Positions 1-9,467 of a stretch of 64,000 nucleotides of DNA are shown piece after piece. A program made the translations under genes and the position numbers. The stretch is from Kosakonia sacchari. Lineage in GTDB: Bacteria > Pseudomonadota > Gammaproteobacteria > Enterobacterales > Enterobacteriaceae. The stretch lies in assembly GCA_900109485.1 (NCBI GenBank), contig FOAY01000002.1, forward strand, positions 478,842 to 542,841, given 5' to 3'. Within the stretch, counting starts at the first letter, position 1, and each line of letters starts with the position of its first letter. Under the pieces are notes generated by a model, which saw only the letters and a program-made list of their open reading frames with translations, was not told the origin of the DNA and did no database searches.

Positions 1-1159
1 GTTTGCCCTGGCGGCGGGACATGCGCAGCTGTAGCTGCCAGATATCACGGATAAGCGTCGTAATGCGTTTTGGAATCGCCAGCGAACGACAGGCTTCGTC
101 CAGCACATCATTCATTGCCAGCGCGAATGCATCGTAATAGGCAAGGCCGCCTTCCTGCGCAATGCGCTGCGCTTCTTCCAGCAGCGGATACCAGAACATC
201 GCGGCAAACAGGAACGCCGGATTGACGCGCATATCATTGTGGATACGGTTGTCGGTATTCTTCAGCACCTGCTCAATAATGCGCTCCATCGGGCTGTCAC
301 CTTTTTCGGTGAAGTAGCGGGTGATGGTCGGGAACAGAGGCTGGAACAGGCCATATTCGCGCAGTAAGCGGCAGGTGTCGTAACCATAGCCCGCCTGCAA
401 CAGCTTGAGGGATTCCTCAAACAGACGCGCGGGCGGAACATCGTTAATTAATGTGGCAAGACGCGGGATCGGTTCGGCCGTCTCTTCGCTAATGCGCATC
501 CCCAGCTTGGCGGCGAAGCGCACCGCGCGCAGCATGCGCACCGGATCTTCCCGGTAGCGGGTTTCCGGGTTGCCAATCAGGCGAATTACGCCCTCTTCCA
601 GATCGCGCATGCCACCGACGTAATCACGCACGGTAAAATCGGCAACGCTGTAATAAAGGCTATTGATGGTGAAGTCGCGACGCTGGGCATCTTCTTCGAT
701 AGAACCGAAGATATTGTCACGCAGCAGCATGCCGTTTTGGCCGCGCTGGGAAATAGAACGATCGGTTTGCTGTTCGTCGTGGTGGCCGCGGAAGGTGGCA
801 ACTTCAATAATTTCCGGGCCGAACATGACATGTGCAAGGCGGAAACGGCGACCGACCAGCCGGCAGTTGCGGAACAGTTTGCGTACCTGATCCGGCGTGG
901 CGCTGGTGGTGACGTCAAAATCTTTTGGTTTTTTGCCCAGCAATAAGTCGCGCACGCCGCCGCCTACCAGGTAAGCGTCGTAGCCCGCTTTATTCAGACG
1001 ATAGAGCACTTTGAGCGCATTTTCACTGATATCTTTGCGGGAAATAGCGTGCTGCTCACGCGGAATAACCGTCATCTGCGGTTGAGCCAGCGCCTCGACG
1101 GCGATGCTCTCTTCGCGGCTTAGCACCTTGCGGCAAAAATTAGCGACTCGGGTAAAAAT
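1..1159 (-). CDS. pcnB: Poly(A) polymerase I, partial (C-terminus beyond window)
   Basis: Adds 3' poly(A) tails to RNAs, which promotes their decay and controls ColE1-type plasmid copy number through RNA I. About 386 codons are present. The nucleotidyltransferase core with its GGGVRDLL motif and the following DFDVTT is readable, and the sequence runs to an R-R-Q-G-K stretch at the window edge, so the basic C-terminal tail is missing. No ATG, GTG or TTG lies at the expected N-terminus. The frame matching E. coli PcnB begins I-F-T-R-V-A-N-F-C at an ATT codon (1157-1159, minus) preceded by a GAGGTG ribosome-binding site, as in E. coli, where PcnB is known to start at AUU. The first in-frame ATG lies about 30 codons further in. 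It follows gluQ on the same strand; folK would be expected next. Confidence 0.95.
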   Translation of the reverse strand, partial: MFTRVANFCRKVLSREESIAVEALAQPQMTVIPREQHAISRKDISENALKVLYRLNKAGYDAYLVGGGVRDLLLGKKPKDFDVTTSATPDQVRKLFRNCRLVGRRFRLAHVMFGPEIIEVATFRGHHDEQQTDRSISQRGQNGMLLRDNIFGSIEEDAQRRDFTINSLYYSVADFTVRDYVGGMRDLEEGVIRLIGNPETRYREDPVRMLRAVRFAAKLGMRISEETAEPIPRLATLINDVPPARLFEESLKLLQAGYGYDTCRLLREYGLFQPLFPTITRYFTEKGDSPMERIIEQVLKNTDNRIHNDMRVNPAFLFAAMFWYPLLEEAQRIAQEGGLAYYDAFALAMNDVLDEACRSLAIPKRITTLIRDIWQLQLRMSRRQGK

Positions 1160-1243
1160 AGTACACCTCGGTAGTGTCAAACGTCAGGACAAAAAAATAG
1201 CGGCTAATCATAGCTCAGCGCGACGCATTTGAGAATGATGTAT

Positions 1244-2110
1244 TCACATCTGCCCCTCTGGCACGCGGGAAAGTGACCAATTTTCGACCGCCCGGTTCAG
1301 CAACGCTTCGATGCTGAGATCCTGCCACTCATTTGTTACATCCTGGTTCAGAAATTGTAAAGCCCTGATTATTATGGGGCGGGGATCGCCGCCAGGCAAG
1401 GCAGGGGCATGGTTTTGCTTGGAGAGCTTATTCCCTTGCTCGTTAAGCGCCAATGGTAGATGAATATACCCCGGCACAGGCCAGCCAAGCTGCTGATAGA
1501 GCGAGATTTGCCGTACTGTCGGTTCAATCAGATCCGCGCCGCGAACGATCTCCGTCACGCCCTGAAAATGATCGTCGACCACGACGGCCAGGTTGTAAGC
1601 GAATAACCCATCACGACGATGAATAATGAAATCTTCCCGCGCCAGTTTTTCATCGGCCACAATGCGGCCGCGTAGCCGATCGTCAAAATGCAGCACCGGC
1701 TGATGTTGCAACAGACGTAGCGCAGCATTTTCCGGGCCGTTGTGGCGGGTGCGGCAATAGCCATCGTAGATGCCGCCGATACTCTGGATACGCGCGCGGG
1801 TACAGGTACAGAAGTAACTTAATCCGTCACGTTGCAAAGTGGCGAGTATTTCACGGTAGGCATCATGTCGCTGCGATTGCCACAGCACTTCACCGTCCCA
1901 GTGCAGACCGTAGTGTTCCAGCTGACGCAAAATCGTCGCGGCTGCGCCGGGAACCTCACGAGGGGGATCTATATCTTCGATACGGACGAGCCAGGCACCC
2001 CGATTGGCGCGGGCCTGCAGGTAGCTGCCAAGCGCAGCAATCAATGAGCCAAAGTGCAGTTCACCGGAAGGAGATGGCGCAAAGCGCCCAATATAGTGTG
2101 ATTCAGGCAT
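1244..2110 (-). CDS. gluQ: Glutamyl-queuosine tRNA(Asp) synthetase (GluQ-RS, YadB)
   Basis: Truncated glutamyl-tRNA synthetase paralogue that attaches glutamate to the queuosine base of tRNA(Asp). The 288 residues hold only the catalytic half. The class I HIGH-type motif is HFGS (about residues 19-22), the KMSKS-type motif is KLSK followed by QNHAPA (about residue 230), and a zinc site is formed by CTC plus a later Y-D-G-Y-C. No anticodon-binding domain is present, as is normal for the family (about 300 residues). I chose the ATG at 2110. A TTG four codons upstream is possible, but it lies inside the U-run of the dksA terminator. Neither start has a strong Shine-Dalgarno sequence. Confidence 0.96.
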   Translation of the reverse strand: MPESHYIGRFAPSPSGELHFGSLIAALGSYLQARANRGAWLVRIEDIDPPREVPGAAATILRQLEHYGLHWDGEVLWQSQRHDAYREILATLQRDGLSYFCTCTRARIQSIGGIYDGYCRTRHNGPENAALRLLQHQPVLHFDDRLRGRIVADEKLAREDFIIHRRDGLFAYNLAVVVDDHFQGVTEIVRGADLIEPTVRQISLYQQLGWPVPGYIHLPLALNEQGNKLSKQNHAPALPGGDPRPIIIRALQFLNQDVTNEWQDLSIEALLNRAVENWSLSRVPEGQM

Positions 2111-2121
2111 ATCGACAGGCA

Positions 2122-2151
2122 AAAAAATATAGGGCGGGAATCACTCCCGCC
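2122..2151 (-). terminator. Intrinsic terminator of dksA, directly before gluQ
   Basis: Read on the minus strand, GGCGGGA and TCCCGCC (2133-2139 and 2145-2151) form a 7-bp stem with a 5-nt loop, followed by a U-rich tail containing seven consecutive T. It ends about 12 nt before the gluQ ATG, so gluQ is transcribed only by readthrough or from its own promoter. Confidence 0.8.
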
Positions 2152-2201
2152 GTATAAGGCGCACCACGCCTAAGTGATGCGTCATCAGTGATAGCGGGGG
2201 A

Positions 2202-2657
2202 TTAACCCGCCATCTGTTTTTCGCGGATTTCCGCCAGCGTTTTACAGTCGATGCACAGATCGGCAGTCGGACGCGCTTCCAGACGACGGATACCAATTTC
2301 CACGCCGCAGGATTCACAGAAGCCGAAATCTTCGTCTTCTACTTTTTTCAACGTCTTCTCGATCTTTTTAATCAGCTTGCGCTCGCGATCGCGGTTACGC
2401 AGTTCGAGGCTGAACTCTTCTTCCTGAGCGGCACGGTCAACCGGATCCGGGAAGTTAGCAGCTTCGTCCTGCATATGCGTAACGGTGCGATCGACTTCAT
2501 CCCTGAGTTGATTACGCCATGCTTCAAGAATTCGCTTGAAGTGCGCCAGCTGGGCTTCGTTCATATACTCTTCGCCCGGTTTCTCTTGATACGGCTCCAC
2601 CCCAGCGATGGCGAGAATACTCAGGGACGATGTTTTACGGTTTTGCCCTTCTTGCAT
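2202..2657 (-). CDS. dksA: RNA polymerase-binding transcription factor DksA
   Basis: Binds the RNA polymerase secondary channel and, with ppGpp, represses rRNA promoters and activates amino-acid promoters. The 151-residue length is standard. The long coiled coil carries the acidic tip D-P-V-D-R-A, and the C-terminal zinc finger has C-E-S-C-G and C-I-D-C. The start at 2657 has an AAGGAG site 6-7 nt upstream; an in-frame start six codons earlier is ignored because E. coli DksA begins [13 protein letters not shown]. It lies between sfsA and gluQ on the same strand and is separated from gluQ by a terminator. Confidence 0.98.
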   Translation of the reverse strand: MQEGQNRKTSSLSILAIAGVEPYQEKPGEEYMNEAQLAHFKRILEAWRNQLRDEVDRTVTHMQDEAANFPDPVDRAAQEEEFSLELRNRDRERKLIKKIEKTLKKVEDEDFGFCESCGVEIGIRRLEARPTADLCIDCKTLAEIREKQMAG

Positions 2658-2831
2658 GTTGCTTCTCCTTAACACGCACTATCGATCCCCGTGTGGGGGA
2701 AAAATCAGGCCGCTATAAATAACAGATGCTTTTACAGATGGCAAATATCTAAACGTAACACTTGACAAGGCTGTGAGGAAAAGCGTATTTGCGCACGCGA
2801 ACAAATCACTGCCCCGTCAAATGCTTGCCCT

Positions 2832-3536
2832 CTATACCGTAAAAGGTAGCGGCAACCTAAGAGTGATATTATCGGCAGAAAGTTCCGCTTTATAAGCGAT
2901 TACTTCTACCCCCTGACGTTGTGCGTCACTCAATAATCGTGCGTATTCCTCGTCAATATGGCGTGCTGGGGAAAAATGTTCAACGGCAGAGTGCAGGACG
3001 GCAAACAGAATTACCGCGCGATCGCCGCTGGCCGCGACGCTCATTAACTCCCGCAGATGCTTTTGTCCTCGCAGGGTGACGGCATCCGGAAAGTAGCCTG
3101 ACTGCTGCTCGGCGAGCGTGACCGATTTCACTTCAATATAGCAGTTGCGACGATCCTCTGCCTGTAACAGAAAGTCAATTCTGCTACGCTCCGCACCATA
3201 TTTTACTTCGCTTTTCAGCGAGCTATATCCCGTCAGTTCAGGCAGGCGATCGGCGAGAATGGCTTCTTTTGTTAATGCATTGGCCTGCTGGGTGTTGACG
3301 CAAATAAATGCGCCCTGCTGGGTTTGAGTTAATTCCCAGGTGTGTGCATATTTGCGCTTCAGATTTGTCGAAGTGGAATACCACACCGTATCGCCTGGCG
3401 TCGCGCAACCCGTCATCGCTCCGGTATTAGGACAATGCAAAGTCAGGGTTTCACCTTCCGGGGTAATTACATCCGCCAGGAAACGTTTATAGCGCTGAAT
3501 CAGCGTGGCGGATTTAAGCGGCGGAATAAATTCCAT
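2832..3536 (-). CDS. sfsA: DNA-binding protein / sugar fermentation stimulation protein SfsA
   Basis: SfsA family protein of 234 residues, the same length as in E. coli. It was named for stimulating maltose metabolism when overexpressed and has been described as a non-specific DNA-binding protein with an OB-like N-terminus and a nuclease-like fold. C-P-N-T-G-A-M and E-V-K-S-V-T are recognisable conserved motifs; the second resembles the E-x-K of PD-(D/E)xK nucleases. The ATG at 3536 has AAGGA upstream. It starts 12 nt after the thpR stop, so thpR and sfsA probably form one transcript. Confidence 0.95.
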   Translation of the reverse strand: MEFIPPLKSATLIQRYKRFLADVITPEGETLTLHCPNTGAMTGCATPGDTVWYSTSTNLKRKYAHTWELTQTQQGAFICVNTQQANALTKEAILADRLPELTGYSSLKSEVKYGAERSRIDFLLQAEDRRNCYIEVKSVTLAEQQSGYFPDAVTLRGQKHLRELMSVAASGDRAVILFAVLHSAVEHFSPARHIDEEYARLLSDAQRQGVEVIAYKAELSADNITLRLPLPFTV

Positions 3537-3548
3537 AGGAAATCCTTA

Positions 3549-4082
3549 TTATTCTGTTGTAAGCGTCCAGCGGTTCAGCGGCGTGTAACGCGTGCGTCCC
3601 TGGATAAACTGCGATTCATACAGGGAAAATTCGTTGACCGGGAAAGACCAGCGAAACCCCGGCGGCGGGATAGCCACCGCGCGGTTGGCGTCACGTAGCA
3701 GCGTAATATGCGGATGAAACGGCTGGGGGCTTTGATAACACCCGCTGCGCGAAGCTTGCGCGCGCAGCATATCGGCCAGTTGCAGCAACCCGCGCGGCGG
3801 CTGGCGCGAGCCGAGCCATATCACTCTGGAGCGCAGCCACTGGCCAGCGTCATCGAGATGAAGCGTAAAACCCGGCTGGCGAATGCGCCCGGCCAGCCCT
3901 TCCAGCGCCCGCTGCTTTTCCGCGCTGATCTCGCCAAGGAATGCCAGCGTCAGATGCAGGTTTGCTGCCGCTATCGGGCGTCCGGCTTCGGGGGGGAAGT
4001 GCTGCGCGCGCCAGTGAATGACCTGCGTCTGGATGTCGGCAGGCAGTTCGAGGGCGAAAAACAGCCTTTTTGATTCGGCCAT
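3549..4082 (-). CDS. thpR: RNA 2',3'-cyclic phosphodiesterase (LigT/ThpR)
   Basis: 2H phosphoesterase of 177 residues that hydrolyses RNA 2',3'-cyclic phosphate ends and was first described as a reversible 2'-5' tRNA ligase. The two catalytic histidine motifs are H-L-T-L-A-F near residue 43 and H-I-T-L-L in the second half. The start ATG lies in CCATGG at 4080-4082 with only a weak purine stretch upstream. It is transcribed divergently from hrpB, with 73 bp between the starts. Confidence 0.94.
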   Translation of the reverse strand: MAESKRLFFALELPADIQTQVIHWRAQHFPPEAGRPIAAANLHLTLAFLGEISAEKQRALEGLAGRIRQPGFTLHLDDAGQWLRSRVIWLGSRQPPRGLLQLADMLRAQASRSGCYQSPQPFHPHITLLRDANRAVAIPPPGFRWSFPVNEFSLYESQFIQGRTRYTPLNRWTLTTE

Positions 4083-4111
4083 GGCGTGTTCTCGGTAATG
4101 AATTATGGCGA

Positions 4112-4120
4112 TGGTATACT
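4112..4120 (+). promoter_or_regulatory. Extended -10 element of the hrpB promoter
   Basis: TGGTATACT is a TG-n extended -10 hexamer about 36 nt before the hrpB GTG, in the 73-bp thpR/hrpB divergent gap. No good -35 is visible, which fits extended -10 promoters. It is inferred from motif and position only. Confidence 0.5.
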
Positions 4121-4155
4121 AGCTGGCCTTCTTATGTGAATCCTCTGGAGCTTTT

Positions 4156-6585
4156 GTGTCCTCACTGCCGGTTGCTGCTGTTCTGCCCGATATCCTTGCT
4201 GCGTTACGTTCCTCTTCTCAGGTGTTGTTGAGCGCGCCGACCGGTGCCGGGAAATCCACCTGGCTGCCGTTACAACTGCTGCAGCAGGGGGAGATCAACG
4301 GGCGGATTTTGCTGCTGGAGCCGCGTCGCCTGGCGGCACGCAATGTGGCGCAGCGGCTGGCGGAACTGCTGAATGAGAAACCCGGCGAGACCGTGGGTTA
4401 CCGCATGCGTGCAGAAACCTGCGTAGGGCCGAATACGCGCCTTGAAGTGGTCACTGAAGGGATTTTGACGCGCCTGATCCAGCAGGATCCGGAGCTGAAC
4501 GGCATTGGGCTGGTGATCCTCGATGAATTCCATGAACGCAGCTTGCAGGCGGATCTGGCGCTGGCGTTGTTGCTGGATCTCCAGCAGGGGCTGCGCGACG
4601 ATCTTAAATTGTTGGTGATGTCCGCCACGCTGGATAACGAACGTCTGCAAACCCTTTTGCCGCAGGCACCTGCCATTGTTTCCGCCGGGCGGGCATACCT
4701 GGTCGAGCAACGCTATCAGGCGCTGGCAGCGCATCAGCGCTTTGATGAAGCCGTAGCGCAGGTCGTCAGTGGATTACTGCGCGAAGAACGCGGTTCTTTA
4801 TTACTGTTTTTACCGGGTGTGGGCGAGATCCAGCGCGTGCAGGAGCAATTGTCCGCCCGCGTCGGCAGCGATGTGCTGCTCTGCCCGCTCTATGGCGCGT
4901 TGCCGCTTAGCGAGCAACGCAAGGCGATTTTGCCTGCGCCCGCCGGGCAGCGCAAAGTGGTGCTCGCCACCAATATTGCCGAAACCAGTCTGACCATCGA
5001 AGGTATTCGCCTGGTGGTAGACAGCGCGCAGGAGCGCGTGGCGCGTTTTGATCCCCGCAGCGGTTTAACCCGGCTGGTAACACAGCGTATTAGCGTGGCG
5101 TCGATGACGCAGCGCGCCGGTCGCGCCGGGCGTCTGGAAGCGGGGATTTGCGTACATTTATTAAATAAAGAGCAGGCTGAACGTGCGGCGGCGCAAAGCA
5201 GCCCGGAAATTCTGCACAGCGATTTATCCGGCCTGTTGATGGAATTATTACTCTGGGGATGCCAGGATCCTGCGCAACTTTGCTGGCTGGATCTGCCTCC
5301 GGCGACTAATCTGGCGGCGGCGCGCACGCTGCTCACGCAGCTGCGGGCGTTGGAAGAAGGCCGTTTAACGGCGTTTGGTCAGCGGATGGCCGCGCTGGGT
5401 AACGATCCGCGTCTGGCCGCAATGCTGGCGGCGGCTAGAGGGGATGATGAGATCGCGACGGCGGCAGCGCTGGCCGCCATCCTTGAAGAACCGCCTCGCG
5501 GCGGAAACAGTGATTTAAGCGCGGCCTTTTCGCGCACGCAGCCAAACTGGCAACAGCGTGCGCGCCAGCTCGCCCGTAGGCTGAAAAGCAGCGGGGGAGA
5601 AGTGGATATTAGCGCGGTGGCGCCGCTGCTTGCCGGTGCGTTTGCCGATCGTATTGCGCGCAGGCGCGGGCAGGAAGGGCGTTATCAGCTGGCGAACGGT
5701 ATGGGGGCGACGCTGGATGCCGACGATGCGCTTAATCGCCATGAGTGGCTGCTTGCACCGTTGTTATTGCAGGGAAGCCAGTCACCGGATGCGCGCATTT
5801 TACTGGCCTTGCCGCTCGATATTGAGGCGCTGATCGCCCGCTGCCCGCAACTGTTGCAGCAATCGGATACCGTCGAATGGGACGAGGCGCAAGGCACGTT
5901 AAAAGCCTTTCGCCGCAGCCGGATTGGCCAGTTAACGGTGAAAGTGCAGCCGCTGGCTAAACCCTCGGAAGAGGAGCTGCATCAGGCGATGCTTAACGGC
6001 ATCCGCGAGAAAGGTTTGCACGTTTTGAACTGGACGCCGGAGGCTGTGCAGTACCGTTTACGTTTACACTGCGCGGCGAAATGGCTGCCGGAAGAGGGCT
6101 GGCCCGCCGTGGATGAGGCCTCTTTACTGGAGAATCTGGAGCAATGGTTACTGCCGCAAATGGGCGGTATCCGATCGCTGCGCGATTTAAAAGCGCTGGA
6201 TGTTACGCAGGCATTACAAAACACCCTGCCGTGGTCATTACGTCAACGGCTGGATAGTGAACTGCCGGGGCATTACACTGTGCCGACGGGAAGCCGGATT
6301 GCCATCCGTTATCATGAAGATAACCCACCGGCGCTGGCGGTGCGCATGCAGGAGATGTTTGGCGAAGCGGCCACGCCGACGATTGCTCAAGGGTGCGTCG
6401 CGCTGGTGCTGGAGCTGCTTTCCCCGGCGCAGCGGCCGTTGCAAATTACGCGGGATTTAAGTGCATTCTGGAACGGCGCTTATCGTGAAGTGCAAAAAGA
6501 GATGAAAGGGCGCTATCCGAAACATGTCTGGCCGGACGATCCGGCGAATACCGCGCCGACCCGGCGCACGAAGAAGTATTCGTAA
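4156..6585 (+). CDS. hrpB: ATP-dependent helicase HrpB
   Basis: DEAH/RHA-type superfamily 2 helicase of 809 residues. Motif I is APTGAGKST, motif II is DEFH, motif III is SAT, and motif VI is Q-R-A-G-R-A-G-R. The HrpB-specific C-terminal region ends TRRTKKYS. In E. coli its physiological role is not well defined. The start is GTG at 4156 with GGAG six bases upstream, matching the E. coli N-terminus. It is the first gene rightward from the divergent promoter, and mrcB follows after 110 bp. Confidence 0.96.
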   Translation: MSSLPVAAVLPDILAALRSSSQVLLSAPTGAGKSTWLPLQLLQQGEINGRILLLEPRRLAARNVAQRLAELLNEKPGETVGYRMRAETCVGPNTRLEVVTEGILTRLIQQDPELNGIGLVILDEFHERSLQADLALALLLDLQQGLRDDLKLLVMSATLDNERLQTLLPQAPAIVSAGRAYLVEQRYQALAAHQRFDEAVAQVVSGLLREERGSLLLFLPGVGEIQRVQEQLSARVGSDVLLCPLYGALPLSEQRKAILPAPAGQRKVVLATNIAETSLTIEGIRLVVDSAQERVARFDPRSGLTRLVTQRISVASMTQRAGRAGRLEAGICVHLLNKEQAERAAAQSSPEILHSDLSGLLMELLLWGCQDPAQLCWLDLPPATNLAAARTLLTQLRALEEGRLTAFGQRMAALGNDPRLAAMLAAARGDDEIATAAALAAILEEPPRGGNSDLSAAFSRTQPNWQQRARQLARRLKSSGGEVDISAVAPLLAGAFADRIARRRGQEGRYQLANGMGATLDADDALNRHEWLLAPLLLQGSQSPDARILLALPLDIEALIARCPQLLQQSDTVEWDEAQGTLKAFRRSRIGQLTVKVQPLAKPSEEELHQAMLNGIREKGLHVLNWTPEAVQYRLRLHCAAKWLPEEGWPAVDEASLLENLEQWLLPQMGGIRSLRDLKALDVTQALQNTLPWSLRQRLDSELPGHYTVPTGSRIAIRYHEDNPPALAVRMQEMFGEAATPTIAQGCVALVLELLSPAQRPLQITRDLSAFWNGAYREVQKEMKGRYPKHVWPDDPANTAPTRRTKKYS

Positions 6586-6659
6586 ACCCGGCTGAGCAGC
6601 GCGGTGCGCTAAAAATTGAGAGATTTCTTCTTCTGCCCGTTGGCAAAAGAACTGAGAAT

Positions 6660-6677
6660 CAGGCCCTTGCGCCTGAA
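6660..6677 (+). other. Hairpin in the mrcB leader
   Basis: TCAGGC and GCCTGA form a 6-bp stem with a 6-nt loop, ending about 8 nt before the GGAGAG ribosome-binding site of mrcB. It has no U-run, so it is not a terminator. Any effect on translation is inference. Confidence 0.4.
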
Positions 6678-6695
6678 TGTTGCGGAGAGTAAAGC

Positions 6696-9227
6696 ATGGC
6701 GGGGAATGACCGCGAGCCAATTGGACGTAAGGGGAAACCTGTGCGTCCGGCGAAAGAAAAAATCAGTCGTCGCCAACTCCGGGAAGAGGAGTACGACGAT
6801 TACGACGATGATGATGAGGATGAAGAACCGATGCCGAAAAAAGGTAAAGGCAAAGGCGGGAGGCCACGCGGCAAACGCGGTTGGTTCTGGCTGTTGTTGA
6901 AAATTTTCATCGTCTTAGCCGTGCTGTGCGCCATTTATGGCGTTTATCTGGATCAAAAAATCCGCGCCCGTATCGACGGTAAAGTCTGGCAGTTGCCGGC
7001 TGCGGTTTATGGCCGCATGGTCAACCTTGAGCCGGATATGGCGATCAGCAAGAACGAAATGGTGAAACTGCTGGAAGCCACACAGTATCGCCAGGTGACG
7101 AAGATGACGCGTCCCGGCGAGTTTACCGTGCAGGCGAAAAGCATTGAGATGATCCGCCGCCCGTTTGATTTCCCGGACAGCAAAGAGGGGCAGGTGCGCG
7201 CGCGTCTGACCTTTGACGGCGATCGTCTGGAAACCATCGAGAATATGGACAGCAATCGCCAGTTCGGTTTCTTCCGTCTCGATCCGCGCCTCATCACTAT
7301 GCTCTCTTCGCCGAACGGCGAGCAGCGTCTGTTCGTGCCGCGTAACGGTTTCCCGGATCTGCTGGTTGATACGCTGCTGGCGACCGAAGACCGCCATTTC
7401 TATGAACATGACGGTATCAGCTTTTACTCCATTGGCCGTGCGGTGCTGGCAAACCTGACCGCCGGACGCACGGTGCAGGGGGCAAGTACGCTGACGCAGC
7501 AACTGGTGAAGAACCTGTTCCTCAGCAGCGAACGGTCGTACTGGCGTAAAGCCAACGAAGCCTATATGGCGCTGATTATGGATGCCCGCTACAGCAAGGA
7601 TCGTATTCTTGAACTGTATATGAACGAGGTTTACCTCGGTCAGAGCGGCGACAACGAGATCCGCGGTTTCCCGCTGGCGAGCCTCTACTATTTTGGCCGT
7701 CCGGTGGAAGAGCTGAGCCTCGATCAGCAGGCGTTGCTGGTTGGCATGGTGAAAGGAGCGTCGGTTTATAACCCGTGGCGTAACCCGAAACTGGCACTGG
7801 AGCGCCGTAACCTGGTGTTGCGCCTGCTGCAACAGCAAAACGTCATCGATCAGGAACTGTATGACATGCTGAGCGCCCGTCCGCTGGGCGTACAGCCGCG
7901 CGGCGGAGTGATTTCACCGCAGCCGGCGTTTATGCAGATGGTGCGCCAGGAGTTGCAGGCGAAACTCGGCGACAAAGTGAAAGATCTCTCCGGCGTGAAG
8001 ATTTTCACGACCTTTGATTCTGTTGCGCAGGACGCGGCAGAAAAAGCCGCCGTGGAAGGTATTCCGGCGCTGATCAAGCAGCGCAAACTGAGCGATCTTG
8101 AAACGGCGATGGTGGTGGTAGACCGCTACACCGGCGAAGTTCGGGCCATGGTTGGTGGCGCGACGCCGCAGTTCGCGGGCTATAACCGCGCCATGCAGGC
8201 GCGCCGTTCCATTGGTTCGCTGGCGAAACCGGCGACCTATCTGACGGCGCTGAGCCAGCCGAATGTGTACCGCCTCAATACCTGGATTGCCGATGCGCCG
8301 ATCTCTTTGCGGTTGTCGAACGGCCAGGTCTGGGCGCCACAGAACGACGATCGCCGTTTCAGCGGTCAGGTTATGCTGGTGGATGCGCTGACACGTTCGA
8401 TGAACGTGCCGACGGTTAACCTTGGGATGGCGGTTGGTCTGCCAGCGGTAACGGATACCTGGCTGAAACTGGGCGCGCCGAAAGATCAGCTCACCGGCAT
8501 GCCGTCAATGTTGCTCGGTGCGCTGAACCTGACGCCGATTGAAGTGGCGCAGGCGTTCCAGACTATCGCCAGCGGCGGTAACCGCGCGCCGCTTTCCGCA
8601 CTGCGTTCAGTGATTGCAGAAGACGGTACGGTGCTGTATCAGAGCTTCCCGCAGGCCGAACGTGCGGTTCCGGCGCAGGCGGCGTATATGACGCTGTGGA
8701 CCATGCAACAGGTGGTTCAGCGCGGTACGGGACGTCAGTTGGGCGCGAAATATCCGGGTCTGCATCTGGCAGGGAAAACCGGTACCACTAACAATAACGT
8801 TGATACCTGGTTTGCCGGTATCGACGGGCGTGAAGTGACGATTACCTGGGTGGGCCGCGATAATAACCAGCCGACGAAGCTGTATGGCGCAAGCGGCGCG
8901 ATGGCGATTTATCAGCGTTACCTGGAAAACCAGTCGCCGATCCCGCTGGATCTGACGCCGCCGGAAGACATCACCACAATGGGTGTCGACGACATGGGCA
9001 ACTTTGTCTGCGGCGGTGGCGGTTCGCGTTCACTGCCGGTCTGGACAACCAGCCCGGATACGCTGTGCCAGCAGAATCAGGCGCAGCCGCAAACCGGTAA
9101 CCCGTTTGATCAGTCAACGCAGCCGCAGCAGCAGCCGCAACAACAGCAACCTCAGCAACAGCCGCAGCAAGAGCAGAAAAGCGATGGCGTCGCAGGTTGG
9201 ATCAAAGAGATGTTTGGCAGTAATTAA
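6696..9227 (+). CDS. mrcB: Penicillin-binding protein 1B (bifunctional glycosyltransferase/transpeptidase)
   Basis: Major class A PBP that polymerises and crosslinks peptidoglycan and is activated by LpoB. The 843 residues comprise an acidic cytoplasmic tail, a basic K/R-G stretch, one transmembrane helix (about residues 64-87), a UB2H domain, a GT51 domain with T-E-D-R-H-F-Y (catalytic Glu), and a transpeptidase domain with the S-x-x-K motif S-L-A-K and K-T-G-T. The C-terminus has a glutamine/proline-rich tail encoded by CAG/CAA repeats, then a conserved amphipathic end. The ATG at 6696 has GGAGAG upstream. The gene is followed by a strong terminator. Confidence 0.98.
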   Translation: MAGNDREPIGRKGKPVRPAKEKISRRQLREEEYDDYDDDDEDEEPMPKKGKGKGGRPRGKRGWFWLLLKIFIVLAVLCAIYGVYLDQKIRARIDGKVWQLPAAVYGRMVNLEPDMAISKNEMVKLLEATQYRQVTKMTRPGEFTVQAKSIEMIRRPFDFPDSKEGQVRARLTFDGDRLETIENMDSNRQFGFFRLDPRLITMLSSPNGEQRLFVPRNGFPDLLVDTLLATEDRHFYEHDGISFYSIGRAVLANLTAGRTVQGASTLTQQLVKNLFLSSERSYWRKANEAYMALIMDARYSKDRILELYMNEVYLGQSGDNEIRGFPLASLYYFGRPVEELSLDQQALLVGMVKGASVYNPWRNPKLALERRNLVLRLLQQQNVIDQELYDMLSARPLGVQPRGGVISPQPAFMQMVRQELQAKLGDKVKDLSGVKIFTTFDSVAQDAAEKAAVEGIPALIKQRKLSDLETAMVVVDRYTGEVRAMVGGATPQFAGYNRAMQARRSIGSLAKPATYLTALSQPNVYRLNTWIADAPISLRLSNGQVWAPQNDDRRFSGQVMLVDALTRSMNVPTVNLGMAVGLPAVTDTWLKLGAPKDQLTGMPSMLLGALNLTPIEVAQAFQTIASGGNRAPLSALRSVIAEDGTVLYQSFPQAERAVPAQAAYMTLWTMQQVVQRGTGRQLGAKYPGLHLAGKTGTTNNNVDTWFAGIDGREVTITWVGRDNNQPTKLYGASGAMAIYQRYLENQSPIPLDLTPPEDITTMGVDDMGNFVCGGGGSRSLPVWTTSPDTLCQQNQAQPQTGNPFDQSTQPQQQPQQQQPQQQPQQEQKSDGVAGWIKEMFGSN

Positions 9228-9232
9228 CCCTG

Positions 9233-9265
9233 AAAACCCCGGTCGCAAGGCCGGGGTTTTTTCTT
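9233..9265 (+). terminator. Intrinsic terminator after mrcB
   Basis: A 10-bp stem (AAAACCCCGG paired with CCGGGGTTTT) with an 8-nt loop runs into a T-run six nt after the mrcB stop. It isolates mrcB from the fhu operon. Confidence 0.92.
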
Positions 9266-9414
9266 TTTCGCTATCGCAAACATTCAAATAACGTCCTTTT
9301 AAACATCTTTTAACTCCCCGTTTTTTGTCTGGTTATTTCTTAATCCCTCAGGCGTACTCGCGCGGCTTACTGCTTGCTATACGCACGACGCTTCGCATAT
9401 TATTCTGCGGTCAT

Positions 9415-9433
9415 AATAATAATTATCGTTTAC
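9415..9433 (+). promoter_or_regulatory. Fur box upstream of fhuA
   Basis: The 19-bp site AATAATAATTATCGTTTAC matches the Fur consensus GATAATGATAATCATTATC at about 14 of 19 positions. It lies 35-53 bp before the fhuA start, the expected place for iron-dependent repression of the ferrichrome operon. Confidence 0.75.
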
Positions 9434-9467
9434 GTTATCATTCACTCATTGATTCAGAGATAAACCA

